DNA of 64,000 bases, from positions 1 to 64,000 of the forward strand of contig NZ_QKPO01000008.1 of assembly GCF_003258355.1 (NCBI RefSeq). Direction: 5' to 3'. The stretch's first letter is position 1. Every line of letters starts with the position of its first letter. Both the position numbers and the translations under genes were made by a program. Shown here in pieces: positions 53,607-63,622 of this stretch. The notes below the pieces were generated by a model, which was given only the letters and a program-made list of their open reading frames with translations, was not told the origin of the DNA and did not search any database. The DNA is from Confluentibacter sediminis. Lineage in GTDB: Bacteria > Bacteroidota > Bacteroidia > Flavobacteriales > Flavobacteriaceae.

Positions 53607-54383
53607 TTAGTTTCCGTTCAATGTTACAAAACCTCCATCAAGAGCATAATTAGATCCTGTTATAAAAGAGGCTTCATCGGAACATAAATACAATGCTAAA
53701 TTGGCAACTTCCTCAGGACTACCCATGCGTCCAACGGGTTGTGTCTTCGACAATTTTTCGAACATTTCGGCTTTGTTATCTGGATAATTCTTTTCTATAA
53801 AGCCATCAACAAAAGCCGTATGTATCCTTGCTGGAGAAATACAGTTACAGCGTATGCCATATTTAATATAATCTTTAGCAATTGAATAGGTCATCGCAAG
53901 CACTGCTCCTTTTGTCATGGAATAGGCAAATCGGTCAAAAATACCAACAGAAGATGCTACTGATGCCATGTTTATTATAACACCTCCATTTTGTTTCATG
54001 GTGTCTATAACAGCTTGCGCACAGTTATAAACCCCTTTGATGTTGACTTGGTAAAGTTTGTCCAAATCTTCTTCCTTAGTATTTTCTAAATTGCCAACAT
54101 GAGCAATACCTGCATTGTTGACCAAAATATCTATTTTTACTTTTTTGGCTATTGAATTGATGACTTCATTGACTTTTTCCTTATTGGCTACGTTGCAAAT
54201 ATGTGCTTCTGCTACTCCACCTTTTTCCTGAATTTCTTGTATGGTGCCATGGGCATATTCTAGGTTCATATCTAAAATATGTACATGAGCCCCATATTCT
54301 GCCAAAACAACACATATGGCATGTCCAATACCGCTTGCTCCTCCCGTAACCACAGCTGATTTACCTGTAAGATCAAATTTCAT
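53607..54383 (-). CDS. SDR, probable 2-keto-3-deoxy-L-fuconate dehydrogenase
   Basis: 258 residues, full-length SDR. TGGASGIGHA at 13-22 (NAD binding), NNAGIAH near 90, catalytic Ser-Tyr-Lys in ASVAS...YSMTKGA near 145-165, and ALDGGFVTL near the end. It oxidises 2-keto-3-deoxy-L-fuconate to the 2,4-diketo acid. The stop is 25 bp from the FAH gene and the start is 9 bp past the dehydratase, so the three are one operon. Confidence 0.85.
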   Translation of the reverse strand: MKFDLTGKSAVVTGGASGIGHAICVVLAEYGAHVHILDMNLEYAHGTIQEIQEKGGVAEAHICNVANKEKVNEVINSIAKKVKIDILVNNAGIAHVGNLENTKEEDLDKLYQVNIKGVYNCAQAVIDTMKQNGGVIINMASVASSVGIFDRFAYSMTKGAVLAMTYSIAKDYIKYGIRCNCISPARIHTAFVDGFIEKNYPDNKAEMFEKLSKTQPVGRMGSPEEVANLALYLCSDEASFITGSNYALDGGFVTLNGN

Positions 54384-54392
54384 ATCTTATTC

Positions 54393-55721
54393 TTAAACGT
54401 TTTTTGATTTTATAATCTCTTCCCATATATTTCCTTTAGGATATTCATATGCTTTTAATGAAGCTTCCTTCATAGTGATACTATACCCTGGTAATGTTGG
54501 TGGCATATAAGCTCCATTTTTAATTATTACAGGATCATAAAAATGCTCATGTAAATGATCTACATATTCAATGATCCTGTCTTCCAAACTACCGCTAATG
54601 GCTATATAATCTATCATGGATAGATGTTGAACATATTCACAAAGACCAACCCCTCCAGCATGTGGACAGACTGGTACATTGAACTTGGCTGCCATCAATA
54701 ATATAGCAAGTATTTCATTGACACCACCCACTCTGCAACTATCTATTTGGCATATTCCTATGGCATTTGTCTGTAACAGTTGTTTGAAAACTACTCTGTT
54801 CTGACAGTGTTCTCCCGTGGCTACTTTTATTGGAGCTATAGCTTTTGCAATCGTTGCATGCCCCAAAATATCGTCAGGACTTGTTGGTTCCTCGATCCAC
54901 CAAGGGTTGAACATCTTAAGCCACTCCATATTAGTTATGGCCTCATTGACATCCCACTTTTGATTGGCATCCATCATTAATTTCAGCTCTGTTCCTATTT
55001 CTTCCCTGATGATGGCAGCTCTACGCATATCATCCTGTAGATCGGAGCCCACTTTTATTTTCATATGCTTAAAGCCCTCAGCTTTAGCTTCCTGGCACAA
55101 TCTACGCATCTTTTCATCTGAATAGCCCAACCAGCCTGCCGAGGTTGTGTAAGCAGGATAACCATTTGCTTCCAAATAGGCTATACGGTCTTTCTTTGTA
55201 GATTCCTTTTCTTTAAGCATTGCCAAAGCTTCCCCTGGAGTTATGGCATCGGTTATATAGGTAAAGTCAACACAAGAAACCAATTGTTCGGGGCTCATAT
55301 CGGCCAAAAGTCTCCACAATGATTTTCCTTCTACTTTAGCATAAAGATCCCATACGGCGTTCACAATAGCTCCAGTTGCCAAATGAATGACTCCCTTTTC
55401 TGGGCCTAACCAACGTAATTGACTATCTCCGGTTATCATGCGCCAAAATGCGGCCATATCATTTGTAAATTCTTGGAGGGACTTGCCAATGATTAAATGG
55501 CTCAATGACTGAATAGCGGCTACACACAGTTCATTGCCCCTCCCAATGGTGAATGTTAATCCATGTCCCTCCATACCCTCCGCATGATTTGTCTTTAAAA
55601 TAACATAGGCTGCAGAATAATCTGGGTCTGGATTCATAGCGTCAGAACCATCTAATGACCGACTGGTTGGAAAACGTACATCTTTTACTTGTATGTTTGT
55701 AATAATAATGTTTTGATTCAT
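54393..55721 (-). CDS. L-fuconate dehydratase (enolase superfamily)
   Basis: 442 residues, length of the L-fuconate dehydratase group. The base motif KIKVG is near 220 and metal ligands are Asp in LMMDANQKW near 250, Glu in WWIEEPTSP near 276 and Glu in ATGEHC near 302. A His in CPHAGGVG near 352 is the second base. These are the mandelate racemase-subgroup signatures. The enzyme dehydrates L-fuconate to 2-keto-3-deoxy-L-fuconate. N-terminal residues FPTSRSLDGSDAMNPDPDYSAAYV match this subfamily. Confidence 0.92.
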   Translation of the reverse strand: MNQNIIITNIQVKDVRFPTSRSLDGSDAMNPDPDYSAAYVILKTNHAEGMEGHGLTFTIGRGNELCVAAIQSLSHLIIGKSLQEFTNDMAAFWRMITGDSQLRWLGPEKGVIHLATGAIVNAVWDLYAKVEGKSLWRLLADMSPEQLVSCVDFTYITDAITPGEALAMLKEKESTKKDRIAYLEANGYPAYTTSAGWLGYSDEKMRRLCQEAKAEGFKHMKIKVGSDLQDDMRRAAIIREEIGTELKLMMDANQKWDVNEAITNMEWLKMFNPWWIEEPTSPDDILGHATIAKAIAPIKVATGEHCQNRVVFKQLLQTNAIGICQIDSCRVGGVNEILAILLMAAKFNVPVCPHAGGVGLCEYVQHLSMIDYIAISGSLEDRIIEYVDHLHEHFYDPVIIKNGAYMPPTLPGYSITMKEASLKAYEYPKGNIWEEIIKSKNV

Positions 55722-55798
55722 CTAATAACTATTAATAAAAATTAAAATTAACAGTTTTAGAAAAACTGCACTACCTTAAAACTAACATAAACTAATAC

Positions 55799-56677
55799 TT
55801 ATTTTGCCTTATCCTTTTTTAAATGTGCCTTTATAAAATCTGTGGGAGACATACCTTTAATATCTTTAAAATGTCTGTTGAAATTTGACAGGTTATTGTA
55901 GCCACAATCGTAACATATACTTGATATGTTATATTTTGACTCCAAAATCAATTTACAAGCATAACCAATTCTTATTTCATTCAAATATCTAGTAAATGTC
56001 TTTTTATGTATACGTTTGAAAAAACGACTGAAAGATGCATGGTTCATAAACAATATAGTCGCTATATCTTTAGAGCTGATATCGTTCTTAAAATTATCAA
56101 AAATATAATCGTACATTTTGTCTAAACTTTTATTACCAATGCTTACTTCAGGACTTCTAAATCCTTCACTCGATAATAATTTGATTTGTTTATGATTTGA
56201 CAAAGCATAAAGAATTTCAATAAACTTAATCGTTCTTTCGAAAACGTCGTTAATATTTAAATTTATGATTTTATCTATTAGTTTTTTTTCAAGACCAATA
56301 AACTGGATTCCTTGTGAAGACTTTTTTAATAAATTTAAAATCGTCATCATCTCAGGAGCCTTTTCAAATATGGTTCCTAAAAACTCTTCCCTAAAATGAA
56401 TTGCCACTGCTTTAGCGTTTAATTTTGAGTCCTCCAGAAAATAAACATCATCATTCAGCCATTTATGAGGCAAATTTTTCCCTATTAATACCACATCTCC
56501 CTCTTCAAATTTTTCAATATTATCACCAATAAACCTTGTACCTGTACTTTTTAATATGACCACAAGCTCCAATTCAGGGTGGTAATGCCAAAGTTTTAAA
56601 AAATATCTATAGTCATTTATATTAACAGAAAAAGACGTATTATCAAATTTAGTCTTGTTTAATAAATGAAGTTTCAT
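55799..56677 (-). CDS. AraC-family transcriptional regulator of the fucose locus
   Basis: 292 residues. N-terminal cupin-like sensor domain about 20-130 (LWHYHPELELVVILKSTGTRF near 29-49). C-terminal double HTH about 190-285 (SSKDIATILFMNHASFSRFFKRI..., ISSICYDCGYNNLSNFNRHF). It is likely an activator responding to fucose or an intermediate. It is the first gene of the minus-strand run, 77 bp before the dehydratase. A tandem 17-bp repeat lies just upstream. Confidence 0.88.
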   Translation of the reverse strand: MKLHLLNKTKFDNTSFSVNINDYRYFLKLWHYHPELELVVILKSTGTRFIGDNIEKFEEGDVVLIGKNLPHKWLNDDVYFLEDSKLNAKAVAIHFREEFLGTIFEKAPEMMTILNLLKKSSQGIQFIGLEKKLIDKIINLNINDVFERTIKFIEILYALSNHKQIKLLSSEGFRSPEVSIGNKSLDKMYDYIFDNFKNDISSKDIATILFMNHASFSRFFKRIHKKTFTRYLNEIRIGYACKLILESKYNISSICYDCGYNNLSNFNRHFKDIKGMSPTDFIKAHLKKDKAK

Positions 56678-56697
56678 ATAACTTATGGATTAAAATG

Positions 56698-56731
56698 AAA
56701 TATTAAATTCTATAAAATATTAAATTCTATA
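56698..56731 (-). repeat. Tandem 17-bp direct repeat upstream of the AraC gene
   Basis: AAATATTAAATTCTATA occurs twice, at 56698-56714 and 56715-56731, exactly adjacent. It starts 21 bp upstream of the AraC start codon. AraC regulators bind tandem direct repeats, so this is a candidate operator. Confidence 0.45.
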
Positions 56732-57519
56732 TTTTAAAAGTAAGTATAGTAATCATATCCAATTCATAAATATAAAATAAAAAGAGTTGAAACCAACCAA
56801 CTCTTTTCCAACTAAACTAAAAACTAAAATTTTAATTGCCATTGCGATTGCAAAATCGAAAGAAATACAATTATCAATCAAATTTAATGTGAATTTAAAC
56901 TTATAGATACCAATCAACATACAATGAATGATACTTTTTTTGCTCTCAAACGATGTTTATATACTCAAAAGATTAGAATCTGGTTTTTTAAAGCCTTCGT
57001 TCCCTGAATTTATAGACTTTTAAAATAATTAAGGAAGACAAAAATATGATAATTCTACAATCAATTTTCCATTGTTCAAAAGGTTGATATTCGAATAAAT
57101 AAGAAGAATAAAAATTAAATACAAAATTGATATATGGTATAAAATATAGATGCTTTTATTTACGATACCATTTAATTTACTTCTTAACATTTTCATATAA
57201 ACACTCACTTTCTCTTCTATGACTTTAGCATAAACTTGAGTTATGAAAATTTTATTAGGTTCCAACATCTATAAGCTATATTAAGAGAGGTAATTTGCTA
57301 ATTATAACATGCTCACTTTTATGTCCTATTAGATGGTACATCTTGCTCTCCCTATCTACTAAAGCACTAATATCAACATGAACGATAATCATATCGACAA
57401 TATGAATGGTATGGTTTTCCAGAATTAAATAATCATAGCTTAGAGACAAAAAGCTTAACTAATCTTGATTATACTTCTCAGCGTATTATTGATTTTAACT
57501 AATACTTCAAAAGTTCCAA
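56732..57519. other. Intergenic region with weak ORF fragments
   Basis: About 790 bp. A minus-strand frame at 57029-57268 (79 codons, two hydrophobic stretches) and another at 57290-57460 (about 56 codons, ENHTIHIVDMIIVHVDIS) are open but unrecognised, probably decayed pieces. A hairpin lies at 56779-56808. Nothing else seen. Confidence 0.4.
56779..56808 (-). terminator. Hairpin terminator upstream of the AraC gene
   Basis: AAAGAGTTG (56781-56789) and CAACTCTTT (56798-56806), followed on the minus strand by a T tract. It would end a transcript from the decayed region before the AraC gene. Confidence 0.6.
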
Positions 57520-57551
57520 AAAAAAGAGGCTGCCTTTTCAGACAGCCTCTT
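57520..57551 (-). terminator. Terminator of the adhesin-PorP/SprF operon
   Basis: AAGAGGCTG (57524-57532) / CAGCCTCTT (57543-57551), then eight T residues on the minus strand, 37 bp past the PorP stop. Confidence 0.85.
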
Positions 57552-57587
57552 GCATTAACTTGAAAACAGATTAACCCTATATAGGCA

Positions 57588-58475
57588 TTAAAATTTTAAA
57601 TTTATCATTATTTCATGACTTCCATTATCCATACTCCTCACAGAACTTTCGTGTGATGTTTCATAAGCATAGCCTATCTGCATCGTTCTAGATAAATTAA
57701 ATATAACCAAACCACTAACACTTTCATTAATCCTATATGCTGCCCCTAAATCAATCTTACCATTGAATTCAAGTATCGCCGTCAAATCTATGGATAGCGG
57801 GGACTCTTCTACATAACGTAATAAGGCACTTGGTTTCAACACGATATCGTTACTTAATTTAACGTTGTAACCTCCTGCTAAATACATGTGTCTTTTACTG
57901 GCGTCTACAGTTGCAACACCGTTTTCTTCTTCAAGTCTGTCTGAGTTCAAGATTTTTGGTATTGAAAAAGATAAAAAATAATCTTTATGCTTCAAATATA
58001 AACCTGCTCCAAAATTCGGATTTAAACGTCCATCTAGATTCATCAACTTTGGGTCTTGTGAAACACCATAAGTAACCAAACCATTTGCATTGGCAATATA
58101 GGAATTAAAGCTGCCCTTAATTCCAAAATACAGGTCATAGACATCATTCAATTTTAAATGATATGAAAAATCAAGGGCTAACGAAGTCTGCTTTTCTATA
58201 AAGGTTTTGTCGCTAATTATTGACAATCCCAATCCAACATTTTTACCTATCGGAGTTCCAAAAAGAAAACTTTGCGTTTCTGGTGCGCCTTTAACGTTGG
58301 CCCATTGGCTACGGATATTAATACCAAGATTGGTAGTCCCTTCTGATCCTGCGTAAGCTGGATTTATCAAATTCATATTATACCTGTAAAGCGTATAATT
58401 CGGGTCTTGTTGTGCTTCTACTTTAGTAACCGTTACTAATACTAAGAGTAAAACAATTCTATATATTGACTTCAT
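57588..58475 (-). CDS. PorP/SprF-family type IX secretion membrane protein
   Basis: 295 residues. Signal peptide (IVLLLVLVTVTKVEAQ) and the PorP/SprF opening QQDPNYTLYRYNMNLINPAYAGS near 22-44. The rest is outer-membrane beta barrel (GLGLSIISDKTFIEKQ near 96-111), ending in a short NLKF strand. In T9SS these proteins anchor one partner adhesin at the surface. Its partner is the SprB-repeat protein 18 bp upstream, in the same operon. Confidence 0.92.
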   Translation of the reverse strand: MKSIYRIVLLLVLVTVTKVEAQQDPNYTLYRYNMNLINPAYAGSEGTTNLGINIRSQWANVKGAPETQSFLFGTPIGKNVGLGLSIISDKTFIEKQTSLALDFSYHLKLNDVYDLYFGIKGSFNSYIANANGLVTYGVSQDPKLMNLDGRLNPNFGAGLYLKHKDYFLSFSIPKILNSDRLEEENGVATVDASKRHMYLAGGYNVKLSNDIVLKPSALLRYVEESPLSIDLTAILEFNGKIDLGAAYRINESVSGLVIFNLSRTMQIGYAYETSHESSVRSMDNGSHEIMINLKF

Positions 58476-58493
58476 TTTATTGACTTTGTTTTA

Positions 58494-61334
58494 TTAATAA
58501 TTGATAAATATCCAACCTTGTAATGGTGCTGAACCAGTTCCTAAATCAATCACATATAAGTATGACCCTGATGGTAATTTTTCAGAATTGGACTTAAACG
58601 TTCCGTTCCAATTGTTCTTATAACCATTGGTTGCAAAGACTTCATGACCCCATCGATTATAAACCCTTACAACTGAATTAGGATAATTATCAATCCCTGG
58701 AATTACCCAACTGTCATTTATGCCATCGCCATTTGGAGTAAATGCCTGTGCCGGAACTAATAGCGGTGTGTTATCCTTAGGAAAGTAATCATCTGAATCT
58801 AAAATGCCATCGTTGTCATCATCATCATCACAAGAGTCTGCTATTAAATCTCCATCTGTGTCCAATCCTGTCAAGGTAAGTATCGCTTTTTCTGTAGTGG
58901 TGTTTCCACTAAGGTCTGTTGCTGTTAAAGTAATGGTATACGTTCCTAAGTTAGCACAGTCAAAATTTGTTTGGTCAATGCTTAAACTTGAGATACTGCA
59001 ATTGTCATAACTTTCATCAATAAATTCTTCTGCTGTGACACTAACCAAACCGGTGTCGTCTAATGTTATGGTAACATCTTTAGCAATGATTTTTGGTGCT
59101 ATATTATCCTCTACCGTAATTATGGCCGTTGCCGTATTACTGTTCCCTGAAAAGTCGGTTACCGTTAAGGTTACTGTATTAACCCCTAAATCGTCACAAG
59201 TAAAGGTATCCTTATCAAGAGTCATGGTTTTAATGGAACAATTATCTGTAGAACCATTGTCTATTTGACTAGGTACAATTGTTGCTGCTCCAATCTCATC
59301 CAATTGTACTACAATATCTTGTATTACCACTGTTGGTGGTGTTTTGTCAAGCAATATTATTTCTACTGAAGTTGTTTGGGTACAGCCGTTTGCATCCATT
59401 ATAGTACAAATATATGTCCCTGCTTCTACTTCTGTTATAGTTGCAGTAGTAGCATCATTATCCCATGAATACGTGTATGGTGCTGTTCCTCCTGTAGCTG
59501 AAGCTGTAGCTGATCCGTCGCTACCACTACAGCTTACGTTAGCATTTACTACACTTGAAGCTACTAAAGCAGTAGTAGGTTCGGTTATTGTTACCGAGGA
59601 GATTGCTGTACAACCATTATCATCGGTTACAGTTACCTTGTACGTGCCGCCTGAAAGCCCCATTATTGAGGCTGTGGTAGCTCCATTATCCCATGAGTAA
59701 GTGTATGGTGCTGTTCCACCCGTAGCTGAAGCCGTAGCTGATCCATTACTTTCACCATTACAGCTTACGTTAGCATCTACTATACTTGAAGCTACCAAAA
59801 TAGTAGGTTCTGTTATTGTTGCCGAGGCGGTTGCTGTACAACCATTATCATCGGTTACAGTTACCTTATACGTACCTGCTGAAAGCCCTGTTATTGAGGC
59901 TGTGGTAGCTCCATTATCCCATAAGTAAGTGTATGGTGCTGTTCCACCCGTAGCTGAAGCCGTAGCTGATCCATTACTTTCGCCATTACAGCTTACGTTA
60001 GCATCTACACTTGAAGCTACTAAAGCAGTAGGTTCGGTTATTGTTGCCGAGACGGTTGCTGTACAACCAATAGCATCGGTTACCGTTACCTTATATGTAC
60101 CTGCTGAAAGCCCTGTTATTAAGGCTGTGGTAGCTCCATTATCCCATAAATACGTGTATGGTGCTGTTCCATCTGTTACATTAACCGCTGCTGCACCGCT
60201 AGATTCCCCATTGCAAGTAACATCGGTTTGTGAAGTAACAGTTACCGTGGGTGCTGAAACATTTATAGTTATCTCAGTATCACAATCATCAATTGATGAG
60301 CTTGAAGCTGTAAAAGTTGTTGTAGTATAAATTGTAAAAGGCGTACCGTTTGTGATATCATTATCCCAAGTAACAGTACCTCCGTGATTAGAAATTGCGC
60401 TTAATGTTATCAAAGTTCCTGAGCATACCACAGTATCAACAGGGGAAATAATTAAAGGTTCACAAAGTACGGTAATAACTACCTGTCCATCTCCTGACTG
60501 AAACCCCGATTCATTAACTTGGTTGTTACCAGTATTAAAGGATCCACCACCACCAGCTACCCTGCCACTATCACCTCCGGTATAGCCGCCGCCGCCGCCG
60601 CCGCCGTAGTATCCACGACCTTGACCGCCACCGCCAAATCCACCAGCTGCGTTATCACCAGCTTCAGGGTCTCCACCGGTACCACCGGCTGCTCCGTTTA
60701 GGAAAGAACTTCCACCAATCCCATAGATATAGTCATTGGCTCCATTTCCTATGAATCCGCCACCGCCGGATCCCCAACTTTCTGAAGGTGCAAAACCTCC
60801 GTCGCCTTCTACTGCTGCGTTTGGTGTTCCTCCTCCAGTTTCAACATCAATAGATCCAGTTGTTCCAAGAAGAGTAGTAACCCCTGGGTTACCGTTTTGA
60901 AGAACAACAACTCGCGTTCCTCCGCCTCCGCCAGCAATAACTAGTGGAGTAACGGCTGTGCCTGAAAATGGACCGGCACTAATTACATAAGGGGAAGTAG
61001 GGTCGCTAATAACGACAAAACTTCCACCGCCACCGCCGCCGTTTGATTCGCTGCTTTGACCTTGGCCCTTGCCTCCAACAGCAATTATAATGACATCACC
61101 TGGGTTTACATCAAAGTCCCCAGACATTTTAGCACCTTTACCACCTACATATCCTGTGTCTCCTGATGCTCCCTGAGCACCAAAAGCGGTGATATTAATT
61201 TTGCTTACTCCCGCAGGAACGGTGTAGCTTTCCATTGCTCCCGTATGATTAAATATCGTTGTTTGGGAGAATAGCCAGAGTGGCGATAAAAAAAACAACA
61301 TTAAAAATTGTTTTCCAAGTAATTTTTGTTTCAT
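58494..61334 (-). CDS. Type IX-secreted adhesin with SprB repeats and gliding-type C-terminal domain
   Basis: 946 residues. Signal peptide (LMLFFLSPLWLFSQ), then a Gly-rich domain (about 50-300, runs of Gly). Four SprB repeats follow at about 362-665 (CNGESNG, TGGTAPYTYLWDNGATT, AGTYKVTVTDxxGC). Two HYR-like domains run about 665-845, with a TSP3-like DDDDDNDGILDSDD near 838-851. The last 85 residues (AFTPNGDGINDSW, VYNRWGHEVF, SGSYLYVIDLG) form the gliding motility-associated C-terminal (type B) sorting domain. It pairs with PorP/SprF. Confidence 0.93.
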   Translation of the reverse strand: MKQKLLGKQFLMLFFLSPLWLFSQTTIFNHTGAMESYTVPAGVSKINITAFGAQGASGDTGYVGGKGAKMSGDFDVNPGDVIIIAVGGKGQGQSSESNGGGGGGSFVVISDPTSPYVISAGPFSGTAVTPLVIAGGGGGTRVVVLQNGNPGVTTLLGTTGSIDVETGGGTPNAAVEGDGGFAPSESWGSGGGGFIGNGANDYIYGIGGSSFLNGAAGGTGGDPEAGDNAAGGFGGGGQGRGYYGGGGGGGYTGGDSGRVAGGGGSFNTGNNQVNESGFQSGDGQVVITVLCEPLIISPVDTVVCSGTLITLSAISNHGGTVTWDNDITNGTPFTIYTTTTFTASSSSIDDCDTEITINVSAPTVTVTSQTDVTCNGESSGAAAVNVTDGTAPYTYLWDNGATTALITGLSAGTYKVTVTDAIGCTATVSATITEPTALVASSVDANVSCNGESNGSATASATGGTAPYTYLWDNGATTASITGLSAGTYKVTVTDDNGCTATASATITEPTILVASSIVDANVSCNGESNGSATASATGGTAPYTYSWDNGATTASIMGLSGGTYKVTVTDDNGCTAISSVTITEPTTALVASSVVNANVSCSGSDGSATASATGGTAPYTYSWDNDATTATITEVEAGTYICTIMDANGCTQTTSVEIILLDKTPPTVVIQDIVVQLDEIGAATIVPSQIDNGSTDNCSIKTMTLDKDTFTCDDLGVNTVTLTVTDFSGNSNTATAIITVEDNIAPKIIAKDVTITLDDTGLVSVTAEEFIDESYDNCSISSLSIDQTNFDCANLGTYTITLTATDLSGNTTTEKAILTLTGLDTDGDLIADSCDDDDDNDGILDSDDYFPKDNTPLLVPAQAFTPNGDGINDSWVIPGIDNYPNSVVRVYNRWGHEVFATNGYKNNWNGTFKSNSEKLPSGSYLYVIDLGTGSAPLQGWIFINY
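59350..60250 (-). repeat. SprB repeat array inside the adhesin gene
   Basis: Four units of about 75-76 residues (about 228 bp) share TAPYTYxWDNGATT and GTYKVTVTD. Units 2 and 3 are almost identical in sequence, suggesting recent duplication; the first and fourth are more divergent. Confidence 0.85.
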
Positions 61335-63522
61335 AAAATTGGTTTTTAATGGTTATTTACTATGTTATAACCTGTGTGTAATTAAATTGTTTGATTTTTA
61401 ATATTTTTGATTGGTTTATTAAAGATGAATTTATTGATATGTCGAACCAATGTTAATGCTGTTATCTTTTCCAAAATTCTTGTTTTAAAAACTTGAAAAG
61501 TTTTAGCATAATTTTTTCTGATTCTGGAATGGTCGCAGAGTTGTGAAATAATATTGATTTTTTTTTCTTGCTTTTATAAGAATATAGGGATGTATCTTAT
61601 ATTTTTTTGATTAGCTCTATTTGACATTTACAGTTTGAAACAAATCCAATTGAATACTCTGAGATAAGTAACCTCTGACACCCAGATAAAACACAATCAG
61701 ACATTTGTTGTTTTATGTTTTTCAAAAAATGAACATCTTGAACTTCTGTTTTTATAATATCCAACGAATTGAAAATTCCATTTATGGAACAAACTATAAG
61801 CAATTTATACCCTTAGAACCAGTTATTTTGAGAAGCATAGAACACTTGGTTTGTTTTTCAATTTCAATATTATAAAATTCACTATATTAATAAATATCTA
61901 GGCAATTTATTTTGCTGCCAATAATTACACCCAACAGGTTAAAAAATATATTTTTCTCTCATATAATAAGTAGGTTGTCTTTAAAGATTTTAAAAATAGC
62001 TTTAATAAATTAAGCATAATTGATAAATACGTTCTACGATTTAAAAAACTGAACACAAAGAAATCTATTAAAAACATTTAAAACAGACTATATGTTATAA
62101 ACAACTAAAAACTGTAATAGATGATATAATTCATATCAAAATCAAATGTATTAAGGTTAAAAATGGCCTATCTTTTAAGCAAGACAAAGTGACATTGGAA
62201 TTACTATACCTACTTAGGCATAAAGATGTTGTAGAAACAAAAAATTAGACAAGTCTCATAAAGAGACTTAAATTCAATTACTAAACCATTATTTATAACT
62301 ATTGGACTCCTAATAGGTTTAGTTTTTCCTTTGTAATAAAAAAGAGCAACATCTCAGCCATTTGAGTCATTAGATACTTTTTATATTTTCAATTAATTTT
62401 TCAGCCTTATTTAATAATGAAAACTAAATTAACACTTTATTTTTTGCCTTTTATAAATTCCACATTGCCGATTTATTCCATTTAAGTAGTATAAGACTTT
62501 TAAAAATTTCTATATCCCTGATATTTACAAAAAACCTTCAAGAAGATTTTTTAATACAGTTTCATACAATCGTTTTGTTGAATTAATGTAATTCAATATA
62601 CTGCCATTAACCTTATATATAACATGAAAAATGCACAATGAGTTTGAGAGACAAAATATTGCTCAGAAAACGCTCGGTCTTAGAAACCATAAATGATTAG
62701 CTAAAACATAAGATTTTTTAATCGAATAAAACACTATAATCACACATGTTACAAAACAACCAACACATACTACCTATTGATTTATATTCGCACCATTATC
62801 TTTTTATGAGTAGTAATTAAGGTAAGATTTGGGGCTAAAGCAGACTATTCGTAGTCTGCTTTTTTAATACTAATGCTTACTACATAGTTTTTAAAATTAG
62901 AGAACTTATTATTGTTGGTGTTGGTACTTTTGTATAAGACATTATTGTAAGCTATAAATTAGATTAAATTATTGCTTACACTTCAACTCTTATTTCAATA
63001 TCTTTTTATTAGGTTAGCCATTTAGTTTCTATATTTTTAAGTAGTTATTAAAGAATTACCAAATGAAGAAACATTTAAAACTCATTTGGTCAAACATAAG
63101 TTTTAAACCTTTACAAAATTCTGTTCAAACAAAGGTTGCAAAAGAAACAAGCTACAATTAGCAATGTCATTTTAGCTGCCAGGATGTAAAAACTCCATAG
63201 GAAGATACTAACAATTGTATCTTTAGACTTTTCTGAAATTAGTTAAAAAAGAATTTTTAACTTTTAAACTACATTATGTTTTTTAAAAATAAAAGAATTT
63301 CTTGAAACCCACTATCCTCCACACAGATCGATAGAGCTTTTTCGCTTGTTTCATTTTGACTAAGAAGCAGTCAAAAAAATAAATTCTGTTATTTAGACTC
63401 CCGTTTTATTCATTATTTAAAATTTTAGAGACATGTACACCTGAACCTTTAGGTTTCAATAGAATAACAATTTCAACGAAAATCCAGATACAGAGCCTCG
63501 AGGAATTCTTTTTGATTAAATA
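61335..63522. other. Long AT-rich region almost without genes
   Basis: About 2.2 kb with no ORF I trust. A 68-codon minus frame at 61597-61803 is unrecognised and Cys-rich. 62417-62485 (MKTKLTLYFLPFINSTLPIY) looks like a signal-peptide start without a gene. A strong UUCG-loop terminator sits at 62837. It is probably decayed or rearranged DNA. Confidence 0.5.
62837..62866 (+). terminator. Orphan terminator with UUCG loop
   Basis: AAAGCAGACTA (62837-62847), TTCG loop, TAGTCTGCTTT (62852-62862), then T residues. A very stable intrinsic terminator, but no gene or known RNA precedes it, so it may end a small RNA or a lost gene. Confidence 0.7.
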
Positions 63523-63558
63523 AAAAAAGCACGCATATAATGTATACGTACTTTTTTT
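63523..63558 (-). terminator. Terminator of the right-edge gene
   Basis: Imperfect hairpin (wobble pairs on the minus strand) with A and T tracts, 65 bp past the stop of the SPOR-like gene. Confidence 0.55.
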
Positions 63559-63622
63559 ATAGACAAACTATACTAAGAACCATCTAGTAGAGTTTATTTC
63601 TAATCTATATATTGATTGAATG

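Noticed and set aside
57029-57268. 79-codon minus ORF as a gene
   Set aside because: No family, no clear start context and lies in decayed DNA; kept only as a note.
59344-60330. Three plus-strand frames in the SprB array
   Set aside because: They are antisense shadows of the repeats; the minus frame has a signal peptide, domains and sorting signal.
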